Shown here: one piece after another, positions 7,545 through 18,335 of the stretch
How the letters are laid out: each line of letters opens with the position of its first letter
Position numbering within the stretch: position 1 is the first letter of the stretch
Source of the DNA: Oscillospiraceae bacterium
Lineage (GTDB): Bacteria; Bacillota; Clostridia; UMGS1810
Assembly (NCBI GenBank): GCA_015068565.1
Contig: SVKG01000003.1
Coordinates: 1-34,788 of the forward strand
DNA: 34,788 nt
Direction: 5' to 3'
Position numbers and translations under genes: made by a program
The notes under the pieces: model-generated
Told to the model about the DNA's origin: nothing
Database searches by the model: none
The model's input: the letters and a program-made list of their open reading frames with translations, nothing else

Positions 7545-8591
7545 GTGAAAAAACATATTTGTGTTCTGTTCGGCGGCAAATCTGCGGAATACCCTATTTC
7601 GTTAAGAAGTTGCGCTTCTGTACTTAAAAACATTGACAGGGATAAATACAGTATAACAACCGTAGGCATTACCAAAGACGGTGTATGGTACCTTTATGAC
7701 GGCAGTATAGAAAATATAGAAAACGACACCTGGCTGAGCGGCAATCTCAAAAGAGTATGCTTAGACCATAACCCTGCTGACCCCTGCCTTCTTGTTATGG
7801 ACGGCGAGGGTATCGGCAAGATTAAAATAGACGTGTATTTCCCTGTACTCCACGGCACTAACGGTGAGGATGGTAAACTTCAAGGCCTGTTTGATATGGC
7901 AGGTGTTAAGTATGTCGGCGTAGGACTTTTGGCGTCTGCAATGGGTATGGATAAAGAGTATGCCAAGATTGTGTTCAGACACGCGGGGATAAATCAGGCA
8001 GATTGGGTTACTGTTCACGATTATGATGACAGGGATAGCAAGATTTGGGAAATCGAAAACAAGTTCGAATACCCCGTGTTCGTTAAACCTGCCAACGCGG
8101 GTTCGTCCTTTGGCATAGGCAAGGCCTATGACAGGGAGCAACTTATCTCTGCTATGGATAATGCATTTAAGTTTGACCGCAAGATTATTGTAGAAGAATT
8201 TTTGAAAGGTCACGAGGTTGAATGTGCAGTTTTAGGCAACAGCGGTGATGTAAAAGCCTCAACCGTAGGCGAGATTGTGGCTGACGAGGATTTCTACACC
8301 TTCGACTCCAAATACTCCGCCACATCTCAGACAAAACTGCATATACCGGCACTTATAAGCGAGGATGCCATAGAAAAGGTACGCACCCTTGCGGTAAAGG
8401 CGTTTGAAGCCCTTTCCGGCAGAGGCCTTTCAAGAGTTGACTTTTTTGTTGACGGAGAGGAAGTAAGAATCAATGAGATAAATACTCTCCCCGGATTTAC
8501 AAGTATAAGTATGTATCCGAAACTTTTTGGCTATGAAGGTATAGAGTTTACTGATTTGCTCACAGCACTTATAGAACTTGCACAGAAATAA
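7545..8591 (+). CDS. ddl: D-alanine--D-alanine ligase family protein (ATP-grasp)
   Basis: VLFGGKSAEYPISLRS, FPVLHGTNGEDGKLQGLFDMAGVKYVG, EINTLPGFTSISMYPK. Confidence 0.92.
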   Translation: MKKHICVLFGGKSAEYPISLRSCASVLKNIDRDKYSITTVGITKDGVWYLYDGSIENIENDTWLSGNLKRVCLDHNPADPCLLVMDGEGIGKIKIDVYFPVLHGTNGEDGKLQGLFDMAGVKYVGVGLLASAMGMDKEYAKIVFRHAGINQADWVTVHDYDDRDSKIWEIENKFEYPVFVKPANAGSSFGIGKAYDREQLISAMDNAFKFDRKIIVEEFLKGHEVECAVLGNSGDVKASTVGEIVADEDFYTFDSKYSATSQTKLHIPALISEDAIEKVRTLAVKAFEALSGRGLSRVDFFVDGEEVRINEINTLPGFTSISMYPKLFGYEGIEFTDLLTALIELAQK

Positions 8592-8611
8592 TCAAAAAAA
8601 GGACTGTTTGT

Positions 8612-9418
8612 ATGGATAACAGATGTATAGGTGTTTTTGACTCCGGTCTTGGGGGGCTTACCTGTGTGCGGGAACTTTCAAAAGTTCTCCCCGGCGAGGA
8701 TGTCGTATATTTCGGCGATACGGGCAGAGTCCCTTACGGTTCAAGGTCCGAGGAAACTATTAAAAAATACGTTCGCAGCGACATTGAATTTTTAATGACC
8801 CACCCCGTTAAACTGATAGTTGCCGCCTGTGGAACAGCCAGTGCTATTGCCGTGCCGGAACTTGCCGTGGAATATGATGTTCCCGTTATAGGCGTTGTTG
8901 AATCGGCTGTTTCAGCAGCGGTTTCGGCCACAAAAAACGGCAAAATCGGCGTCATCGGCACAAGCGGTACAGTGCGCAACGGTAAGTACCGAGACCTTTT
9001 GCATAAAGCAGATAAAGGCTTTGAGGTATTCGCCAAAGCCTGTCCGCTCTTTGTTCCCCTTGTGGAGAACGGGTATGCAGACCACGAGGTTGCATATATT
9101 ATCTGCCGCGAATATCTTGAAGATATCAAAAAAGGCGGAGTAGACACACTGATTCTTGGCTGTACCCATTACCCTATTATGAAGTCAGTAATTTCTTCCG
9201 TAATGGGAGATAGTGTCACACTTATCGACCCCGGAGCAGAGGTGGCACGTTATGTGGGCGAGTTTCTTAAATCAAATGAATTGATGTCCGACAACAAATG
9301 CGGAAGCAACAAATATTTTGTCAGCGACTCTACCGAGGATTTCGGCAAAATTGCGGGATTGTTCCTTGGCAAGGATATAAGCGATATTGTTAAACAGATA
9401 GATATAGAAAAGTATTAA
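8612..9418 (+). CDS. murI: Glutamate racemase
   Basis: IGVFDSGLGGLTCVRELSKVLPGEDVVYFGDTGRVPYG and LILGCTHYPIM. Confidence 0.96.
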   Translation: MDNRCIGVFDSGLGGLTCVRELSKVLPGEDVVYFGDTGRVPYGSRSEETIKKYVRSDIEFLMTHPVKLIVAACGTASAIAVPELAVEYDVPVIGVVESAVSAAVSATKNGKIGVIGTSGTVRNGKYRDLLHKADKGFEVFAKACPLFVPLVENGYADHEVAYIICREYLEDIKKGGVDTLILGCTHYPIMKSVISSVMGDSVTLIDPGAEVARYVGEFLKSNELMSDNKCGSNKYFVSDSTEDFGKIAGLFLGKDISDIVKQIDIEKY

Positions 9419-9431
9419 CGGAGGATTAGAT

Positions 9432-9863
9432 TTGAAAAAAGGTAACTGTGTTATTTCAATTAAAGGAATGCAAACCTATTGTGACGAACTGACCGATTCC
9501 ACCGATGTCAAGATGATGGCAGAGGGTGATTTTTCCGAATCGGACGGCAAGTATTTTGTGGTGTATGACGAAACGGAAGCAACAGGTATGGAGGGTACAA
9601 AAACGACTCTCGAAATTTGCGACGAGTATGTTTCCCTCACTCGTGAGGGCAAGGTGGAAACCACTCTGCTGTTTATAAAAGGCAGACAGACCACCAGTTA
9701 TTACGATACGCCATTCGGCACAATTGTTATGGGCATCTCTACCGATGACATTGCAAACAGTGTTGATGCAAACGGCGGAAATGTAAGCGTAAAGTATGGC
9801 ATAAGCCTTAATAATGTTTTTACAGGTACTAACACTTTTGATGTTAACATAAGAAAAATTTGA
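9432..9863 (+). CDS. DUF1934 (YwiB-like) protein
   Basis: Short beta-rich protein directly upstream of argS, the usual DUF1934 context; TTG start after GGAGG. Confidence 0.75.
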   Translation: MKKGNCVISIKGMQTYCDELTDSTDVKMMAEGDFSESDGKYFVVYDETEATGMEGTKTTLEICDEYVSLTREGKVETTLLFIKGRQTTSYYDTPFGTIVMGISTDDIANSVDANGGNVSVKYGISLNNVFTGTNTFDVNIRKI

Positions 9864-9878
9864 TGAAAGGTGACAAAT

Positions 9879-11543
9879 ATGAATATTATCCAGAACATAA
9901 AAAATCAAATTGAATCAGTAGTAAAGGACGGAGTTAACAAAGCCGGTTACGAGGCTGATGTTATAGAGATTGAAATTCCCGCCAATAAAAGTAACGGCGA
10001 TTTCTCTGTCAACACAGCGATGAAACTTACCAAAACGGCAAAACGTCCCCCCCGAGAGATTGCGACTGCAATCGTTGAGGCAATCGACACCGATGGCACA
10101 TATATAGACAGGGTAGAGATTGCAGGACCGGGGTTTATAAACTTTTATCTTAACGAGCAGTGGAGATATGACGGGTTGAAGGCAGTCCTCAGCGAAGGCG
10201 AGAATTTTGGTAGGACAAATATCGGTAACGGTAAAAAAGTTATGGTTGAGTTTGTATCTGCCAACCCCACAGGACCTATGCACATGGGTAATGCCCGTGG
10301 CGGTGCGCTGGGTGATACATTGGCAAATGCACTCTCCTGGGCAGGTTTTGATGTTACCAAGGAGTTTTATGTAAATGATGCCGGTGCACAGATTGAAAAA
10401 TTCGGCAAATCACTGGAAGCCCGTTATATCCAGCAACTTAAAGGTGAGGATGCCTTTGAGTTCCCCGAAGACGGTTATCAGGGCGACGATATAAGAGAAC
10501 ACGCCAAAAACTTTATTGCAATAAACGGCGATAAATATTTGGATTGTGATAGCGACACACGCCGTAAGGCATTGGTTGATTATGCTCTTGAACTCAATGT
10601 TCAGGGCCTTGTAGACGGTCTTGCCAAGTACAGAATTTTCTATGATGTATGGTTCAGAGAGAGTACCATCCACGCCAACGGAGAGGTAGCACAGACTATT
10701 GAGGACCTTAAAAAGAGCGGTATAACTTATGAAAAAGACGGCGCTTTGTGGATAAAGACTACCGAGTTCGGCAGTGAAAAAGACGAGGTGCTTATCCGAG
10801 CCAACGGTATCCCCACATACTTTGCGGTGGATATTGCATACCATAAGAACAAGTTTGCAATAAGGAATTTTGATAAGGTTATAAACGTATGGGGAGCAGA
10901 CCATCACGGCCATGTGGCGCGTATGAAAGGTGCTATGGATGCCATCGGCATAGACTCTTCAAAACTTGAAATAGTTATAATGCAACTTGTACGCCTTATG
11001 CGCAACGGCGAGGTAGCCAGAATGAGCAAACGTACAGGTAAGATGATCACCATGAACGACCTTATAGACGAAATCGGCTGCGACGCGGCAAGATTTTTCT
11101 TTAATCTCCGTCAGGCGGGAAGTCACCTTGACTTTGACCTTGACCTGGCAATAGCACAGAACAGCGATAATCCCGTGTTCTATGTTCAGTACGCCCATGC
11201 GCGTATTTGCAGTATTATAAGAACTTTGGAGAGCGAGGGCATCACTCTGGGCGAGAATGCCGACCTCACACTCCTTACCAACCCCGAGGAACTGGCTTTG
11301 ACAGAGAAAATCATATCACTGCCCGACGAAATCAATCAGGTGGCAGACAGTTTAGAGCCGAGCAGACTCACAAGATACGTTCTCGACCTTGCAGCATTGT
11401 TCCACTCTTTCTATAATTCCTGCAAGGTAAACACTGATGATGCCGCCCTTACTCAGGCTCGTCTTACTCTTGTATATGCTGCCCGTACCGTTATAAGAAA
11501 CGTATTTGAAATACTTAAAGTAACCGCACCCGAGAAAATGTAA
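9879..11543 (+). CDS. argS: Arginyl-tRNA synthetase
   Basis: VEFVSANPTGPMHMGNARGGALGDTLANAL (HIGH region), VNVWGADHHGHVARMKGAMDAIG; ATG 9879 preferred over GTG 9870, which overlaps the GAAAGGTG SD. Confidence 0.97.
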   Translation: MNIIQNIKNQIESVVKDGVNKAGYEADVIEIEIPANKSNGDFSVNTAMKLTKTAKRPPREIATAIVEAIDTDGTYIDRVEIAGPGFINFYLNEQWRYDGLKAVLSEGENFGRTNIGNGKKVMVEFVSANPTGPMHMGNARGGALGDTLANALSWAGFDVTKEFYVNDAGAQIEKFGKSLEARYIQQLKGEDAFEFPEDGYQGDDIREHAKNFIAINGDKYLDCDSDTRRKALVDYALELNVQGLVDGLAKYRIFYDVWFRESTIHANGEVAQTIEDLKKSGITYEKDGALWIKTTEFGSEKDEVLIRANGIPTYFAVDIAYHKNKFAIRNFDKVINVWGADHHGHVARMKGAMDAIGIDSSKLEIVIMQLVRLMRNGEVARMSKRTGKMITMNDLIDEIGCDAARFFFNLRQAGSHLDFDLDLAIAQNSDNPVFYVQYAHARICSIIRTLESEGITLGENADLTLLTNPEELALTEKIISLPDEINQVADSLEPSRLTRYVLDLAALFHSFYNSCKVNTDDAALTQARLTLVYAARTVIRNVFEILKVTAPEKM

Positions 11544-11560
11544 TTGAAAGGAAGATACCA

Positions 11561-13078
11561 TTGAAAAGATTTTTTAATAAACTGACAGCGTTGCTGCTTT
11601 CTTTTACTGTCGTGTTTTCGTTTGTATCAACTGTGTCTGCCGAGGAACCTACATATAAGCAGAACCTTGCAAGTGTGCTCACAGAGGCGGCTATAAAGAG
11701 TGTTGCCGACAATTATAAATACGGGATTGACGAAGTAGAACTTTACAAACACGCCCTTCGCCAATTATTGTCGGACAACCCCGAACTTATGGGTACGGCG
11801 CTTAAAGGTGTTTACGGCAACTTAGACGAACACTCCACATATTTTACCGAGGAAGAGTTTGATATGTTTATTGAAAATCTTTCGGGCGAATTTTGCGGTA
11901 TCGGTGTAACCATTATGGAGTTTGAAGAAGGACTCCTTGTAACAGAAGTTCACAAAAACTCCCCCGCAGATAAAGCAGGTATCCGTCAGGGTGACGTTAT
12001 TGTATCTGCCGACGACATCAATATACGTGGTATGGCGATAGAACTTGCAAAATCCTATATTGTGGGTCTTAAAGGAACTGCTGTAAAGATAGGTATCGTA
12101 AGAGACGGTGTGCCTGTGTTTTTTGATATTGTCCGTGACGTTGTTACGGTAGAGCCGGGATTTTACCAACTTTTAGAGGGTAACATAGGTTATATACAAC
12201 TTTCCGGCTTTGACGACCACTCCGACGAATTTATTGAAAAAGCGATGGCATCTTTAAAAGATGCTAAAAACATTATTCTGGATTTGCGTTATAATCCCGG
12301 AGGCAGTCTTGAAGTACTCCGTCTTGTTGCAGGACACACACTTCCGAAAGGTCCGGTTTTGCATCTTCAATACCGCGACGGTGAAAGCCAGAGTATAGAA
12401 AATGAAAAAGACGGACTCACCAAGAAATTTGTTGTGCTTGTAAATAACGGTACTGCCAGTGCGGCGGAGGCATTTTCTGCGGCGGTGCAGGATTATGATG
12501 CCGGTGTTGTTGTAGGTGAGCAGACCTACGGCAAAGGCACTATGCAGATAGTAAACGGATTTATAACGGGCGGCGGATATAAACTTACAGTTGCCGAATA
12601 TCTTTCACCCGATAAGCGAATCATAAATGATATAGGTGTTGAGCCGGATTACAAAGTATCTCCCAGAGTAGTTAAATACAGTGATATATATTTTACACCC
12701 GTCACCTTTGAAAGAGTGTTGAAAGTAGGTGACGAGGGCGAGGATGTTCTTGCTATGGAAGAGCGCCTTAACGCCATGGGCCTTAGTGTGGGTATTCCCG
12801 ACAAAGTGTTTGACGACGATACGTTCTATGCAGTTAAAAAGTACCAGGAGATTGCGGGACTCTACCCCTACGGTGTTTTGGATATTACCACACAACTGAG
12901 TATCCACAGTTATTTGCAGAATAAGGAAATCGTTATTGACGAGGCGTTGAATACTGCCATTGAACTTGCTTCGGGAGATCTGGACAAGCATATATCAGAG
13001 TCTGCGAAAGAGCGGGAAACCGCCTTGCGGGAGAAAGCCGAAAAGGATGCAAAGGAAGCGGCAAGGAACGCCGAATAA
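11561..13078 (+). CDS. S41 family carboxyl-terminal processing protease (PDZ + protease + peptidoglycan-binding-like)
   Basis: Signal peptide; PDZ region GIGVTIMEFEEGLLVTEVHKNSPADKAGIRQGDVI; LDLRYNPGG...NNGTASAAEAFSAAVQDY...GEQTYGKGTMQ catalytic region. Confidence 0.93.
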   Translation: MKRFFNKLTALLLSFTVVFSFVSTVSAEEPTYKQNLASVLTEAAIKSVADNYKYGIDEVELYKHALRQLLSDNPELMGTALKGVYGNLDEHSTYFTEEEFDMFIENLSGEFCGIGVTIMEFEEGLLVTEVHKNSPADKAGIRQGDVIVSADDINIRGMAIELAKSYIVGLKGTAVKIGIVRDGVPVFFDIVRDVVTVEPGFYQLLEGNIGYIQLSGFDDHSDEFIEKAMASLKDAKNIILDLRYNPGGSLEVLRLVAGHTLPKGPVLHLQYRDGESQSIENEKDGLTKKFVVLVNNGTASAAEAFSAAVQDYDAGVVVGEQTYGKGTMQIVNGFITGGGYKLTVAEYLSPDKRIINDIGVEPDYKVSPRVVKYSDIYFTPVTFERVLKVGDEGEDVLAMEERLNAMGLSVGIPDKVFDDDTFYAVKKYQEIAGLYPYGVLDITTQLSIHSYLQNKEIVIDEALNTAIELASGDLDKHISESAKERETALREKAEKDAKEAARNAE

Positions 13079-13103
13079 TCTATAACGGAAAGGGAGAGGG
13101 CAA

Positions 13104-15737
13104 ATGAAAAGATATATGATAATAGACGGCAACAGTATTATCAACCGTGCCTTTTATGCCATCAAAAATCTGACTAACAGTGCCGGACTTCCCACCAACG
13201 GGATTTACGGATTTTTGAATATCCTCTTTAAAAATATAGATGAATACTCTCCTGATTATATATCTGTTGCCTTTGATATGCGCGCTCCCACATTCAGGCA
13301 TAAGTATTACAAGCAGTATAAGGCACAGCGCAAAGGTATGCCTGAGGAGTTGGCGTTGCAGATGCCGGTTTTAAAGGAAATACTGTCTGCAATGAACATC
13401 AGTATTTATGAAAAAGAAGGTTACGAGGCAGACGATATTATCGGTACTGTCAGCCGTATTTGTGAAGAGGACGGCATGGAATGTCTTATCCTCACCGGCG
13501 ATAAGGACGACCTTCAACTGGCTTCGGATAATACAAAGATTCTTTTAACCGCTACCCGTATGGGTGCAACCACCACAGAGGTTTATGATGCCACTGCGGT
13601 ACTTAACAAATACGGAGTCACCCCCCACGAATTTATAGCCGTAAAGGCGCTTATGGGTGACACTTCGGATAATATTCCCGGAGTATCCGGAATAGGCGAA
13701 AAGACTGCCTTTGCCCTTATAGGTGAGTTCAAAAGCCTTGAAAACTTATACGATAATATAGACTCACCCAATATAAAACCCGCAGCGCGGGGCAAACTCA
13801 TATCAGGCAGAGAAGATGCGGATATGAGTTATTATCTTGCAACGATTGACAGATTTGTACCCGATAACTATGATGTAGAATCAGATACTTTAAAAGAGTT
13901 TAACACAGCCCGACTCACGGAACTTTTTACAAATCTTGAACTTAAATCATTTCTCAAAAGAGTCGGTTCAACGGCAGAGAATACCTTTGACCTGCCCGAA
14001 AGCGAGAAGTTTGACTCCCCCGACAGATTTAAAGAATTACTTGATAAAACAGTGGACAAACTGTTTTACAGGATATATACAGACGATAACGGCATATTCG
14101 CTTTTTCGTTTTTGTACGACAAAAAGTGTGGATATATAACATCAGGATTCGGCATAAGCGGTACCGATATAGCAGAGGCAGTTGCCTCTGTTATGGCAGA
14201 TGCTTCTGTTATAAAGGTATCGTGTGATGTAAAGTCTGATATGGTACTTCTCCACAAATATGGTGTTAAAATAAATAACTATTACGATATAAGCATTGGC
14301 GCATACATCCTTGATTCCGCCCGTTCTCTGTACTCTCCATCTGCTCTGGCGGATGCTTTTCTCTCTCTTGATATTGCCGATTGCGAAGAAGTGCTTGGCA
14401 AGGGTAAGAGCCGCAAGAGTATGGGCGAACTTGCTGAGGATATCCTTATTAAAATTGTTTGCGGTGAAACAGGTGTCCTGCCCCTTTTGTATAATTATGA
14501 AAACGAAAAAATCGACTCTCTCGGGCAGAGAAATCTTTGCGACTCCATTGAGATGCCCCTTGTTGAAGTTCTGGCGTCTATGGAGACAGAGGGCTTTCTG
14601 GTAGACAGAGATAAACTTGCAGAATACGGCCGTATGTTGCAGATTCGAATAAGCGAACTTGAAGGTGAAATATACGCCCTTGCAGGGGAAGAATTCAATA
14701 TTTCATCACCAAAACAACTCGGTGTTATCCTGTTTGAAAAGTTAGGGCTCAAAGCGGCTAAAAAGACAAAAACGGGATACTCCACTAACGCGGAGGTTCT
14801 GGAAAAACTCACCGGCAAACACGAGATTGTCGGCAAAATCCTTGAATACAGACAGATAACAAAGTTAAAATCCACCTATGCCGACGGTCTTGGTGCTTTG
14901 ATAGACCCGACAGATAACAGAATACATTCAAACTTTAAACAGACAGTAACCGTCACCGGCAGAATAAGTTCTACTGAACCTAATTTGCAAAATATCCCCG
15001 TGCGTATGGAACTTGGCAGAGAGATACGGAAGATGTTTGTTGCCCGTGAGGGGTATGTGCTTATAGACGCGGACTACTCCCAGATTGAACTGCGCGTTCT
15101 TGCCGCAATGTCAGGGGATGAGGCTATGATAGGTGCATTTACCCGTGGTGAGGATATACATTCCGCCACGGCGACGGCGCTTTTTGGCAATCAGGAGATA
15201 ACACCACTGCTCCGTTCCCGTGCCAAGGCGGTTAATTTCGGCATTGTCTACGGTATGGGCAGTTTTTCTCTTGCGGGGGACCTTGGAATCTCCGTAGCCG
15301 AGGCAAAGGAGTATATAGATAACTATTTTGCAAAGCATCCCAACGTAAAGAAATTTATGGACAAAGCCGTTGCCGATGCACACGAGCAAGGCTGGGTAGA
15401 AACTGTTTTCAACCGCAGACGGTATATTCCCGAAATCTCTTCAAGCAATTTTGCTCTTCGTGCGTCGGGAGAGCGTATGGCTATGAATACACCCATTCAG
15501 GGCAGTGCCGCCGATATAATTAAGATTGCTATGGTAAGTGTGTATAACGCGCTTAAAAATCTTGAAAAATCAAAACTGATTTTACAGGTACACGACGAAC
15601 TTATTATAGAAGCCCACGAAAGTGAGGCAGACGAGGCAAAGAAAATCCTTACCGAATGTATGGAAAATGCGGTGGATTTAGTCGTTCCTATGGTGGCAGA
15701 AGCAAATATCGGCAACAGTTGGTACGATGCAAAATAA
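13104..15737 (+). CDS. polA: DNA polymerase I
   Basis: 5' nuclease domain (MIIDGNSIINRAFYA...GYEADDIIGT) and polymerase motifs (TGRISSTEPNLQNIPVR, DADYSQIELRVLAAMSGD, QVHDELIIE). Confidence 0.97.
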   Translation: MKRYMIIDGNSIINRAFYAIKNLTNSAGLPTNGIYGFLNILFKNIDEYSPDYISVAFDMRAPTFRHKYYKQYKAQRKGMPEELALQMPVLKEILSAMNISIYEKEGYEADDIIGTVSRICEEDGMECLILTGDKDDLQLASDNTKILLTATRMGATTTEVYDATAVLNKYGVTPHEFIAVKALMGDTSDNIPGVSGIGEKTAFALIGEFKSLENLYDNIDSPNIKPAARGKLISGREDADMSYYLATIDRFVPDNYDVESDTLKEFNTARLTELFTNLELKSFLKRVGSTAENTFDLPESEKFDSPDRFKELLDKTVDKLFYRIYTDDNGIFAFSFLYDKKCGYITSGFGISGTDIAEAVASVMADASVIKVSCDVKSDMVLLHKYGVKINNYYDISIGAYILDSARSLYSPSALADAFLSLDIADCEEVLGKGKSRKSMGELAEDILIKIVCGETGVLPLLYNYENEKIDSLGQRNLCDSIEMPLVEVLASMETEGFLVDRDKLAEYGRMLQIRISELEGEIYALAGEEFNISSPKQLGVILFEKLGLKAAKKTKTGYSTNAEVLEKLTGKHEIVGKILEYRQITKLKSTYADGLGALIDPTDNRIHSNFKQTVTVTGRISSTEPNLQNIPVRMELGREIRKMFVAREGYVLIDADYSQIELRVLAAMSGDEAMIGAFTRGEDIHSATATALFGNQEITPLLRSRAKAVNFGIVYGMGSFSLAGDLGISVAEAKEYIDNYFAKHPNVKKFMDKAVADAHEQGWVETVFNRRRYIPEISSSNFALRASGERMAMNTPIQGSAADIIKIAMVSVYNALKNLEKSKLILQVHDELIIEAHESEADEAKKILTECMENAVDLVVPMVAEANIGNSWYDAK

Positions 15738-15740
15738 AGG

Positions 15741-17276
15741 ATGAGTAAAATGGCAAGAAAGATATTGAAAGGTCTGTTTAACAGAATAAGTATAGTAATA
15801 CTGCTTATCTGTGTTCAGGTGATATATTTTGTATTTGCCGTATGGAAACTTTCGCTGTATTCTCAGTATATCTCCTGGGGGATGACGCTGATTTCCGTCG
15901 TAGTGGTGCTGGGCATTATAAGCCATGACGAAAATCCGTCTTTCAAACTTGCGTGGTGTATAGCGATACTGGCGTTTCCTTTGTTTGGGGGATTGTTTTA
16001 TTTAATAGTCCGCAAACAAACCGACAATAAGGCGTTCAGAGAACGACTGCAAAGCACTGCGCAGTTGACTCCCGCGCTTACACAGAGCGAATCCGTACTG
16101 CGTATGCTGTGCCAATGCAGTGAAGATGCCGCCATACAGGCAAAGTATCTTGTATCCAAGGCGGGATTTCCCGTATATGATGCATCGGGGGCGGTGTATC
16201 TGCCTTTGGGCGAAGTGTTTGTTGAAGAACTCATAACGCGGCTTGGCAGTGCGGAAAAGTTTATATTTATGGAATACTTCATAATAGCCGACGGCAAGAT
16301 GTGGAACAGAATCCTCCCGATACTTAAACAGAAAGCCGCCGACGGAGTGGATGTCCGTGTTATGTACGATTCGATGGGCTCACTGTTTTTAAACCCCGAT
16401 AACTACTATAAACAACTGGAAGAGCAGGGTATAAAGTGTGTTGAATTCAACCGCTTCCGCCCCACTGCTTCTTCCATACAGAATAACCGAGACCACCGTA
16501 AAATATGTGTCATAGACGGCAGATACGCCTTTACGGGCGGGATAAATATCGGTGATGAATATATCAATCAACTTGACCGTTGCGGCCACTGGAAAGATAA
16601 TTCAGTAATGATAATAGGCGATGCGGTTAAAAGTTTTACCCACATGTTTTTGCAGTTGTGGAACTCCTGCCGCGGCGAGGCAGATAACAGAGATTATCTG
16701 TCCGAAACATTGCCGAAGATAGAAAACGACGGATTTATTATCCCTTATGCAGACACCCCATGGGATGATGAGTTTGTGAGTATGTCGGTTTATATGAATA
16801 TGATTTCAAGGGCAAAGAAGTATCTATATATAACCACCCCGTATTTCATTATCGGTGATGAATTTATAACTGCCCTTGAACTTGCTGCCAAAAGCGGAGT
16901 GGATGTGCGCGTAATAACTCCCGGGGTATGGGATAAAAAATTTGTTTATATAACCACCTGTTCATATTATGAACGGCTTATCAAGGCGGGTATCCGCGTT
17001 TATCAGTACACTCCGGGATTTATACATGCAAAGACGTTTATCTGTGACGATGAGATTGCAACGGTAGGCACTTCCAACGTGGACTACCGCAGTATGTATC
17101 TGCAATATGAGTGTGGTGCATGGATGTTCGGGTGCAGTTGTATAAAGGATATAAAAGAGGATATCTTAGACATTATTGAAAAATCCAATGAGATAACCTA
17201 CGAACAATGCAGAAACACACCATTGAAAATACGCGTGGCACAAAGGCTGTTTCAGCCGTTTGCGCCGCTTATGTAG
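15741..17276 (+). CDS. cls: Cardiolipin synthase
   Basis: N-terminal TM helices and two PLD motifs (DHRKICVIDGRYAFTGGINIGDEY; HAKTFICDDEIATVGTSNVDYRS). Confidence 0.95.
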   Translation: MSKMARKILKGLFNRISIVILLICVQVIYFVFAVWKLSLYSQYISWGMTLISVVVVLGIISHDENPSFKLAWCIAILAFPLFGGLFYLIVRKQTDNKAFRERLQSTAQLTPALTQSESVLRMLCQCSEDAAIQAKYLVSKAGFPVYDASGAVYLPLGEVFVEELITRLGSAEKFIFMEYFIIADGKMWNRILPILKQKAADGVDVRVMYDSMGSLFLNPDNYYKQLEEQGIKCVEFNRFRPTASSIQNNRDHRKICVIDGRYAFTGGINIGDEYINQLDRCGHWKDNSVMIIGDAVKSFTHMFLQLWNSCRGEADNRDYLSETLPKIENDGFIIPYADTPWDDEFVSMSVYMNMISRAKKYLYITTPYFIIGDEFITALELAAKSGVDVRVITPGVWDKKFVYITTCSYYERLIKAGIRVYQYTPGFIHAKTFICDDEIATVGTSNVDYRSMYLQYECGAWMFGCSCIKDIKEDILDIIEKSNEITYEQCRNTPLKIRVAQRLFQPFAPLM

Positions 17277-17311
17277 AGTAAGCAGTTGTTTAATCAAAGG
17301 GAGGACATATT

Positions 17312-18322
17312 ATGAAAAACTTTTTAAAACGAAAAAACATCAACATCTCATTCAAGGCGTATTTTATTGATGCACTGGGCGCTATGGCGCTGGGTCTTTT
17401 TGCATCATTGTTAATCGGTACTATCTTCGGTACGGTATACGATAAAACCGGTATCGAGTTTTTCGGTAAGATGAAAGAATTTGCAACGAGCGCATCAGGA
17501 CCGGCTATGGCGGTTGCAATCGGTGCTGCCATGAACGCACCGTCTTTGGTGCTGCTGTCCCTTTGTGCTGTGGGCTTCGGTGCCAATCTGACCGGCGGAC
17601 CTATGGGTACATTTGTTGCAACGGTAATAGCCACAGAATTGGGTAAGGTGGTATCAAAGGAAACCAAGATTGATATTTTAGTCACTCCTACCGTTACTAT
17701 CGCCACAGGAACTGCTCTGGCAATATGGACAGGCCCTGCCATAAATACAGTTATGACCGCCTTTGGTACACTGATAATGACTTGCACAGAACTCCAACCC
17801 TTCTGGATGGGTATGCTGGTGTCGGTTGTAGTCGGAATATGCCTGACTCTGCCAATCAGTTCTGCGGCAATATGTGCGTCTCTCGGTCTTATAGGTCTTG
17901 GCGGCGGCGCAGCAACTGCCGGATGCTGTGCACAGATGATAGGCTTTGCCGTTATGACGCTTAAAGAAAACGGCGTAAGCGGACTCATCGCTCAGGGTTT
18001 GGGTACAAGTATGCTGCAAATGGGTAATATTATGAAAAACCCCCGTATATGGATTCCCGCAATACTCACTTCGGCAATAACCGGACCTGTTGCCACCTGT
18101 GTGTTTAAACTTGAAAATTACGTTGCGGTTGCCTCCGGTATGGGTACCTGCGGACTTGTAGGCCCTATCGGTATGATGACATCCGACAGCATAACTACAT
18201 ATCAGATAATCGGGATGATAACGGTGTGCTTTGTACTTCCTGCGATTCTTACACCTATATTTTCCGGATTGCTTAAAAAGATGAAGTGGATAAGTTCCGA
18301 TGATTTGAAACTTAATCTGTAA
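17312..18322 (+). CDS. PTS sugar transporter subunit IIC-like (PfoR-type) membrane protein
   Basis: Polytopic Gly/Ala-rich protein; GPAMAVAIGAAMNAPSLVLLSLCAVGFGANLTGGPMG and GTCGLVGPIGMM motifs. Confidence 0.8.
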   Translation: MKNFLKRKNINISFKAYFIDALGAMALGLFASLLIGTIFGTVYDKTGIEFFGKMKEFATSASGPAMAVAIGAAMNAPSLVLLSLCAVGFGANLTGGPMGTFVATVIATELGKVVSKETKIDILVTPTVTIATGTALAIWTGPAINTVMTAFGTLIMTCTELQPFWMGMLVSVVVGICLTLPISSAAICASLGLIGLGGGAATAGCCAQMIGFAVMTLKENGVSGLIAQGLGTSMLQMGNIMKNPRIWIPAILTSAITGPVATCVFKLENYVAVASGMGTCGLVGPIGMMTSDSITTYQIIGMITVCFVLPAILTPIFSGLLKKMKWISSDDLKLNL

Positions 18323-18335
18323 AAGGAGAACTGTT

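Noticed and set aside
7545-8591. Van-type (D-Lac or D-Ser) ligase
   Set aside because: No vanH/vanX/vanT neighbours, and the omega-loop region (FYTFDSKYS) fits ordinary Ddl at least as well; specificity cannot be decided by eye.
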